The notes under the pieces were generated by a model. It was not told where the DNA came from, made no database searches, and saw only the letters and a list, made by a program, of their open reading frames with translations. Positions 58,412 through 64,000 of a stretch of 64,000 nt of DNA are shown here, piece after piece. The translations under genes and the position numbers were made by a program. How positions within the stretch are numbered: position 1 is the first letter of the stretch; the number at the start of each line of letters is the position of its first letter. Source of the DNA: Bartonella sp. A05 (lineage in GTDB: Bacteria > Pseudomonadota > Alphaproteobacteria > Rhizobiales > Rhizobiaceae); NCBI RefSeq assembly GCF_026930145.1, contig NZ_JANHOJ010000001.1, positions 124,001 to 188,000 of the forward strand. The letters are read 5' to 3'.

Positions 58412-61099
58412 CTAAACTGCTAAATTACGCAAAACATATTGCAAAATACCACCATGATGCAGATAATCCAACTCATCCTCAGTATCGACACGACACAATA
58501 ATGGAATCGTTTTTACAACTCCATCAGAAAAAGTAATTGTAGCGATAGTCTTCTGACGAGGCCTCAAATGGTTGATCCCTTCAATCGTTACCTGCTCATC
58601 CCCTTTCAAACCAAATGATTGCCAACTTTGACCTGCTTCAAACACAAAAGGAACGATTCCCATACCAACAAGATTAGACCGATGAATACGCTCGAAAGAT
58701 TGAGCAATCACTGCCTTGACACCAAGAAGATTAGTGCCTTTAGCTGCCCAATCACGAGATGACCCATTCCCATATTCAATACCAGCGAAAACAACAAGCG
58801 GAACCTCTTCACGCTTATAGGCCATTGCGGCATCATAAATTGTTTCTTCATTCTGCGATGGATAATGAACTGTATAGCCTCCTTCACAACCATTTTCGCC
58901 CAACATAAAATTACGAATACGAATATTGGCAAATGTTCCACGCATCATAACTTCATGATTCCCACGACGCGTTCCATACTGGTTAAAATCAGCCACTTTA
59001 ACACCGTGATCGGTCAAATATTTTCCAGCAGGCGAATCGACCTTAATGGATCCAGCAGGAGAAATGTGATCAGTTGTAATTTTATCCCCAAACAATCCTA
59101 AGATCCGCGCATTCTTAATATCTGCTAATGCGCCAGGAACTTTCAGCATACCATCGAAATAAGGTGGATTACGTACATAAGTTGACTGATCATCCCAAGC
59201 ATAGGTAACCCCCGCAGGGACCTGAACTTTTTGCCAGTTTTCGTCTCCCTTAAACACATCTGCATACTTCTCAACAAAAATATCACGAGTGACATTGTTT
59301 TCAATGAACGCCTGTATTTCTGCAGAAGTTGGCCAAATATCTTTTAAGTAAACTGGTTGACCATCCAAACCTTGGCCTATAGGTTCCTTGGTTAAATCCT
59401 TACGCACTGTTCCCACCAAAGCATGCACCACAACTAACGGTGGTGAAGCCAAATAGTTCGCCTGTACATCAGGCGATACACGCCCTTCAAAGTTACGGTT
59501 GCCAGAAAGAACGGCCGCAGAAATTAAACCATTCTCATTAATTGTTCTGGAAATGGCTGGATGCAAAGGACCAGAATTCCCGATACACGTCGTACATCCA
59601 AACCCCACCAAATTAAATCCTAATGCATCTAAATCTTTCTGCAGACCTGAATTGAGAAGATAAGCCTCAACCACCTGCGAACCAGGAGCAAGAGAAGTCT
59701 TCACCCACGGTTTGCTTTTGAGACCTTTCTTCACAGCATTACGCGCCAAAAGACCTGCTGCAATAAGAACACTTGGATTTGATGTATTGGTACAAGAAGT
59801 AATGGCAGCGATCACCACATCCCCATGACCAAGATCATACCCCTCACCTTCAACCTTATAACGGTCATTTTGCCCTTTTGTCTTCTTATAATCAGTGACC
59901 AATGCCGCCTCAAACCCCTGCCCGACATTTTCCAATGCAATCCGCCCTTCAGGTCGTTTAGGCCCAGCCATAGAGGACACAACACTTCCCATATCTAATT
60001 CAATTGTGTCACTAAAGATAGGATCAACCGTTTTCTCTTCATGCCACATCCCCTGTGCCTTAGAATAGGCTTCCACCAAAGCAATCCGATGTTCATCACG
60101 CCCCGTCATACTAAGATAACGCACTGTTTCTTCATCAATTGGGAAAAAACCACACGTCGCCCCATACTCAGGTGCCATATTCGCAATTGTCGCCCGATCA
60201 GCGAGCTTCATATGTTCCAGACCAGGACCAAAAAATTCAACAAATTTGCCAACAACACCTTTTTTGCGCAACATTTGCGTAACGACTAATACCAAATCGG
60301 TAGCCGTTACACCTTCCTTAAGTTTACCTGTTAAACGAAAACCAATAACTTCAGGTAATAGCATTGAAACTGGCTGCCCTAACATTGCTGCTTCTGCTTC
60401 AATACCACCAACACCCCAACCCAAAACACCCAAACCATTCACCATAGTTGTATGCGAGTCAGTTCCTACACATGTGTCAGGATAAACAGTTTTACAAACG
60501 CCATCATCTTTCATCCATACACATTGTGCTAAATATTCCAGATTGACCTGATGGCAAATTCCTGTACCCGGAGGAACAACGCGAAAGTTTTGAAAAGCCT
60601 GCTGTCCCCACTTAAGAAAACGATAGCGCTCACTATTACGCTCATATTCGTGATCGACATTCTGTTTGAATGCCATCGAATTTCCAAAATTATCAACGAT
60701 AATTGAATGATCAATGACGAGATCAACGGGAATAAGCGGATTAATCTTTTTAGGATCTTCCCCAAGATTAACCATAGCATCCCGCATCGCAGAAAGATCA
60801 ACAACGGCAGGAACACCGGTAAAATCTTGCATTAGAACACGCGCAGGTCGATAAGCAATTTCAGCACCAGCACTGCCTTTATCATTGAACCACTTAATGA
60901 CATTTAAAATATCTTCTTTCTTGACAGTACGACCATCTTCAAACCTTAATAAATTTTCAAGAAGAACTTTCATTGAAAATGGCAAACGGGAAGCACCTTC
61001 AAGTCCATTCTGTTCTGCTGCGATCAAGCTATAATAAACATATTCCTTGTCACCAACTTTTAAAGTTTTGCGACAATTAAAACTATCAATTCGAGACAT
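58412..61099 (-). CDS. acnA: Aconitate hydratase A
   Basis: Iron-sulfur enzyme interconverting citrate and isocitrate in the TCA cycle. About 895 residues from ATG at 61099; a GTG at 61126 would add nine residues absent from homologues, which begin M..IDSFNCR. The three 4Fe-4S cysteines are in ITSCTNTSNPSV and GFGCTTCIGNSGPL; the C-terminal swivel domain has YGNGSSRDWAAKGTNLLGV with the substrate-binding serine and arginines. Monomeric AcnA/IRP type by length. Transcribed divergently from ccmA; an Irr-box-like repeat lies about 200 bp upstream of its ATG. Confidence 0.97.
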   Translation of the reverse strand: MSRIDSFNCRKTLKVGDKEYVYYSLIAAEQNGLEGASRLPFSMKVLLENLLRFEDGRTVKKEDILNVIKWFNDKGSAGAEIAYRPARVLMQDFTGVPAVVDLSAMRDAMVNLGEDPKKINPLIPVDLVIDHSIIVDNFGNSMAFKQNVDHEYERNSERYRFLKWGQQAFQNFRVVPPGTGICHQVNLEYLAQCVWMKDDGVCKTVYPDTCVGTDSHTTMVNGLGVLGWGVGGIEAEAAMLGQPVSMLLPEVIGFRLTGKLKEGVTATDLVLVVTQMLRKKGVVGKFVEFFGPGLEHMKLADRATIANMAPEYGATCGFFPIDEETVRYLSMTGRDEHRIALVEAYSKAQGMWHEEKTVDPIFSDTIELDMGSVVSSMAGPKRPEGRIALENVGQGFEAALVTDYKKTKGQNDRYKVEGEGYDLGHGDVVIAAITSCTNTSNPSVLIAAGLLARNAVKKGLKSKPWVKTSLAPGSQVVEAYLLNSGLQKDLDALGFNLVGFGCTTCIGNSGPLHPAISRTINENGLISAAVLSGNRNFEGRVSPDVQANYLASPPLVVVHALVGTVRKDLTKEPIGQGLDGQPVYLKDIWPTSAEIQAFIENNVTRDIFVEKYADVFKGDENWQKVQVPAGVTYAWDDQSTYVRNPPYFDGMLKVPGALADIKNARILGLFGDKITTDHISPAGSIKVDSPAGKYLTDHGVKVADFNQYGTRRGNHEVMMRGTFANIRIRNFMLGENGCEGGYTVHYPSQNEETIYDAAMAYKREEVPLVVFAGIEYGNGSSRDWAAKGTNLLGVKAVIAQSFERIHRSNLVGMGIVPFVFEAGQSWQSFGLKGDEQVTIEGINHLRPRQKTIATITFSDGVVKTIPLLCRVDTEDELDYLHHGGILQYVLRNLAV

Positions 61100-61296
61100 G
61101 ACGTCCGCCCTTATATTACAAGCCACCCATTTCCTGGAATGAACAACACAAACTACACATCACTATCACAGCTTGAGCGCGGGTGAAATCATCTTCACCA
61201 TCCATTCCCCGTCTTTTCATCGGCATATTCGGAGATCAACATAAAAATCCATTTTATACCGGATACAGATGTAATATACGCTTTATAGAACTATTC

Positions 61297-61311
61297 CTAG
61301 AATTATTCTAG
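61297..61311. promoter_or_regulatory. Irr-box/iron control element-like inverted repeat
   Basis: CTAGAAT-T-ATTCTAG is a perfect 15-bp inverted repeat. Its core TAGAA-N3-TTCTA matches the palindromic iron control element bound by Irr in Rhizobiales. It lies 83 bp before the ccmA start and about 200 bp before the acnA start, and a TATAAT hexamer at 61347-61352 follows on the ccm side. I found no second copy of this core between other genes. Confidence 0.6.
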
Positions 61312-61393
61312 ATACAATTGCATAAAAATTAACGTGTTTTTTGCCTTATAATACAATAAATGTCATACGAAATAACGGACAACAGATAATTAC

Positions 61394-62020
61394 ATGATAT
61401 TATCGGGCAAAAATCTGACGGTACACAGAAATGAAAAAATCCTTTTTCAAGATCTTTCCTTTTGTCTACTCCCACAACAACTTATGACAATCACAGGCCC
61501 TAATGGTATCGGAAAATCGACATTACTTCGAATCATTGTCGGTCTTCTTAAAGCCACTGAAGGTCATGTCATGCTTCAGGATAATGAACAAACATACCCT
61601 TTAGCAGCAGCATGTCATTATCTCAGCACACAAAATGCCATGAAATCCTCTTTATCCGTTATCGATAATTTGCAATTTTGGGCTGCGTTCTACGGACAAC
61701 AACTTCGTCATCCTTATCAAGCTCTCGCAGATGTTGGCCTTGCTGATCTTGGACACTTACCCTTCAGAGTTCTATCAAACGGGCAACAAAGATGTGTTGC
61801 CATCGCCCGCCTTTTACTATCCTATCGCCCTATTTGGATTTTAGATGAACCAACATATGGACTGGATAACCATGCTCAAGCTCTCTGTACCAATCTTTTC
61901 CAGAAACATCTTAACCAAGGCGGAATGATTATTGCTGCAACCCATATGCCCCTCGGCCTTCCAGAAAACCGTGCGATCGCTCTAGAACATTTTCTACCTT
62001 CTCAAGAGGGAATAAAATGA
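61394..62020 (+). CDS. ccmA: Heme exporter ATPase CcmA
   Basis: ATPase of the CcmABCD complex that releases holo-CcmE for cytochrome c maturation. 208 residues. Walker A GPNGIGKSTLLRI is near residue 37; the signature LSNGQQRCVAIARL and Walker B WILDEPTYGLD follow. Start MILSGKNLTVHRNEKILF is family-typical. Overlaps ccmB by 4 bp (ATGA, 62017-62020). First gene of ccmABCDG, divergent from acnA. Confidence 0.96.
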   Translation: MILSGKNLTVHRNEKILFQDLSFCLLPQQLMTITGPNGIGKSTLLRIIVGLLKATEGHVMLQDNEQTYPLAAACHYLSTQNAMKSSLSVIDNLQFWAAFYGQQLRHPYQALADVGLADLGHLPFRVLSNGQQRCVAIARLLLSYRPIWILDEPTYGLDNHAQALCTNLFQKHLNQGGMIIAATHMPLGLPENRAIALEHFLPSQEGIK

Positions 62021-62682
62021 AAGCACTCTTCTGGCGCGATTTTAAATTAGCTTTAACGCCACAAGCTTCTTTGTTCACAGAACTCTTATTTTTTATTGCC
62101 GTCATCCTGATAACCCCTTTTGCAATTGGGCCAGATTCAAACATTCTTGCACGAATAGGCCCTGGAATATTATGGCTTGGCGCCCTTCTCGCAAGTCTTC
62201 TCAACCTTAATACACTTTTTCAAAATGATCGTGATGACGGAAATCTCGACCAATTCATCCTCTCCGATCAAAGACAAAGTCTAACACTGATTGTTTTCAT
62301 AAAATGTTTTGCTCATTGGGCAGGAACTATGCTTCCTCTTATTTTTGTTACTCCGATCTTGGCGTTTATGCTCCATTTAGATGCCACAACAACTTTTGCA
62401 ACAATGCTGACCCTCTTATGTGGAACACCTGCCATCACTTTTATCGGAGCTATTGGTGCAGCATTAGCAACATCATTGCTACACAATACTCTTCTCATCT
62501 TTATTATCATCTTACCATGGGCAATTCCAATCATCATTTTTGGCGTTTCGGCTGCTAGAGCTCCAACAATGCCCAATGTTTCCTTTCTCTCTGCTTTAGC
62601 TCTTCTTCTTGCTTGTTCTCTCTTTTGGAGTATCTTCAGCTCTTTTGTTACCGCTATAACACTCAAATATTTATCCGAATAA
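62017..62682 (+). CDS. ccmB: Heme exporter permease CcmB
   Basis: Inner-membrane partner of CcmA, 221 residues, six predicted helices. MKALFWRDFKLALTPQASLFTELLFF is a typical start, and FQNDRDDGNLDQFILSDQ the conserved cytosolic loop. The C-terminus ends near ALALLLACSLFWSIFSSFVT. ccmC follows after 45 bp. Confidence 0.95.
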   Translation: MKALFWRDFKLALTPQASLFTELLFFIAVILITPFAIGPDSNILARIGPGILWLGALLASLLNLNTLFQNDRDDGNLDQFILSDQRQSLTLIVFIKCFAHWAGTMLPLIFVTPILAFMLHLDATTTFATMLTLLCGTPAITFIGAIGAALATSLLHNTLLIFIIILPWAIPIIIFGVSAARAPTMPNVSFLSALALLLACSLFWSIFSSFVTAITLKYLSE

Positions 62683-62727
62683 TAAAAGATAATTGCCGCA
62701 AAACTAAAGTCTGCTTATTATAAATCC

Positions 62728-63492
62728 ATGAATGAATTATCATACACACAAAAAACGAAACCTTCCCTCATAAATTCCAACCGTTTTATGAAAATAAGCA
62801 GTTTTGCTTTACCTTGGTTAACCGGCACCACATTATTTTTTCTGAGCTTAGGGCTTGTCTTGATTATAAACTCCCCCGATGACTATCAACAAGGAATCAC
62901 CGTCAGAATTATGTATCTTCATGTACCATTCGCGTGGCTATCCCTATTCTGTTACACTATGATGAGTGTCGCCGCACTGAGCAGTCTGTTTTGGGATTAT
63001 TATCTTGCTGATATAGCACTCAAATGTGGTGCACCCATTGGAGCAATGTTTACAGTTTTAACTTTGATAACAGGAGCTCTATGGGGCCGTCCCACATGGG
63101 GAACATGGTGGGTATGGGATGCGAGACTAACATCGTTTTTGATCCTGTTTTTTATCTACCTTGCCATCGTCTCACTTTCATGTGCTTTCGATAACCGAAT
63201 CAAAGCTGCACGCGCCACAGCAATTCTAACACTGGTTGGATCAGTCAATATCCCCATTATAAAATTCTCCGTTAATTGGTGGAACACGCTTCACCAATCA
63301 GCATCACTTTTACGTTCAGGTGGCACCACCATTGATAAAACCATGCTATGGCCGCTTATAGTCATGATGTTTTGCTTTACCTTTCTATTCATCCTATTGC
63401 ATCTCATGGCTATGCAAAATGAAATCACCCGTCGTCATATCCAAATGCTTCAAACCAAAGCAGCTCATCGCGCCCGACACCAGGATTCCTAA
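62728..63492 (+). CDS. ccmC: Heme handling protein CcmC
   Basis: Membrane protein that loads heme onto CcmE. 254 residues, six helices. The tryptophan-rich signature WGRPTWGTWWVWDARLTS is at about residues 117-134; flanking histidines in MYLHVPFAWL and LLHLMAMQN region are the expected axial ligands. N-terminal extension of about 25 residues precedes the first helix. ccmD follows 5 bp after its stop. Confidence 0.96.
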   Translation: MNELSYTQKTKPSLINSNRFMKISSFALPWLTGTTLFFLSLGLVLIINSPDDYQQGITVRIMYLHVPFAWLSLFCYTMMSVAALSSLFWDYYLADIALKCGAPIGAMFTVLTLITGALWGRPTWGTWWVWDARLTSFLILFFIYLAIVSLSCAFDNRIKAARATAILTLVGSVNIPIIKFSVNWWNTLHQSASLLRSGGTTIDKTMLWPLIVMMFCFTFLFILLHLMAMQNEITRRHIQMLQTKAAHRARHQDS

Positions 63493-63497
63493 TCATC

Positions 63498-63749
63498 ATG
63501 CCCAACATAAATAACAACCAAAGCGAATTTTTAGGAAATTTCTCCCAGAGAATTGATTTTTTCCTTGGAACCCTTCATCATGAGCAAATTGTTGTTTTAA
63601 GTTACATGTTATCTGCAATTATTCTGCTTTGTTTTGTGGGGCATATTCTTCATAAAGGTATACGCCAAAAAAAAATCCTAAGACAGCTGCAGACAAAAGA
63701 GCTGACTTGGAAAGCCAAATATAGTGAAAATCACACATCTAAAACTTAA
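63498..63749 (+). CDS. ccmD: Heme exporter protein CcmD
   Basis: Small one-helix membrane protein of 83 residues that joins CcmC and CcmE. A single helix (about VLSYMLSAIILLCFVGHILH, residues 33-52) is followed by the basic segment KGIRQKKILRQLQTKEL. The N-terminal extension of roughly 30 residues makes it longer than most CcmD. Identification rests on size, topology and position between ccmC and ccmG; sequence conservation in this family is low. Confidence 0.85.
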   Translation: MPNINNNQSEFLGNFSQRIDFFLGTLHHEQIVVLSYMLSAIILLCFVGHILHKGIRQKKILRQLQTKELTWKAKYSENHTSKT

Positions 63750-64000
63750 AAAAAATATACCTTTACCAATTTTATGTGTCCTGTTTGGACCGTTTTTTCT
63801 TTTTCTCCTTTTGATTATGCTGCTCTTTAAATCTATGAACAGCCAACATACCTATGATCGTTCTATCACCCAAAATGCATTAGAAGGAAAACCAGCTCCA
63901 AAAATCAATCTCCCCTTATTAAACAATGAGGGCTTTTTAAATTTAGAACAATTTAAAGGACACGTGACACTCATTCATTTTTGGGGTTCTTGGTGTCTAT
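63724..64000 (+). CDS. ccmG: Thiol:disulfide interchange protein CcmG/DsbE (5' part, cut by window edge)
   Basis: Periplasmic membrane-anchored thioredoxin-fold protein that reduces apocytochrome c for heme attachment. A GTG start at 63724 overlaps ccmD by 26 bp. 92 codons are visible: a hydrophobic anchor (LPILCVLFGPFFLFLLLIML), linker, then GKPAPKINLPLLN and HVTLIHFWGSWCL, the beginning of the WCxxC active site; the frame runs off the right edge. It completes the ccmABCDG order. Confidence 0.9.
   Translation, partial: MKITHLKLKKNIPLPILCVLFGPFFLFLLLIMLLFKSMNSQHTYDRSITQNALEGKPAPKINLPLLNNEGFLNLEQFKGHVTLIHFWGSWCL

Overview
The window looks like a chromosomal segment of an alphaproteobacterium of the order Rhizobiales, most likely a Bartonella species. 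The support is low-GC, AT-rich intergenic DNA combined with Rhizobiales gene orders: irr divergent from fabA-fabB-fabI; miaB-phoH-ybeY-corC-lnt-HTH-metK-trmB-rimP-nusA-ylxR-infB-rbfA-truB; rpsO-pnp; rpsT-dnaA-dnaN-recF; and cyoABCD. The species cannot be fixed from this window. I see no insertion sequence, prophage, CRISPR array, tRNA or rRNA gene. Coding density is high and nearly every gene is housekeeping.

Layout. 1-3843 (minus): phosphate uptake pstS-pstC-pstA, with pstA cut by the left edge. 4017-5831: glutathione synthetase and, divergently, a MoeB/ThiF-type enzyme. 5777-9647 (minus): yejB-yejE-yejF peptide importer without a yejA next to it. 9791-10333: membrane-anchored cytochrome c. 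10645-10745: 4.5S SRP RNA. 10970-13902: dnaX-ybaB-recR. 14437-17016: tsaB-rimI-miaB (tRNA modification and protein acetylation). 17194-22037: phoH-ybeY-corC-lnt and a Cro/CI regulator. 22165-31312: metK-trmB, then the large translation/transcription operon rimP-nusA-ylxR-infB-rbfA-truB. 31421-33043 (minus): an MFS exporter. 33367-37140: rpsO, pnp, rsmC-like methyltransferase. 37162-39054 (minus): hslV-hslU protease. 39281-43662: asparaginase, then coaA-pepA-nlpC/P60. 44123-45194: SH3-domain secreted protein and Irr. 45474-48144: fabA-fabB-fabI. 48357-52534 (minus): cyoABCD ubiquinol oxidase. 52653-57215 (minus): aroQ, recF, dnaN, dnaA. 57924-58190: rpsT. 58412-61099 (minus): aconitase. 61394-64000: ccmA-ccmB-ccmC-ccmD-ccmG, with ccmG cut by the right edge.

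How the parts work together. Two themes stand out: ribosome and RNA metabolism (nusA-infB operon, rpsO-pnp, ybeY, miaB, trmB, rsmC, tsaB), and iron/heme/respiration (Irr, aconitase, ccm cytochrome c maturation, cytochrome c, cyo oxidase). The two halves of the second theme may be linked by a perfect inverted repeat resembling the iron control element bound by Irr, located between acnA and ccmA (61297-61311).

The most noteworthy non-gene signals are an in-frame 9-bp tandem repeat that gives RbfA an (Glu-Pro-Ile)n tail (30261-30338), a probable intrinsic terminator/attenuator just before rimP (24217-24245), inverted repeats ahead of metK, a converging DnaA-box pair far upstream of dnaA, and clear terminators after pnp and rpsT. 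I did not find a convincing undescribed multi-gene system; the window is mostly conserved core genome.
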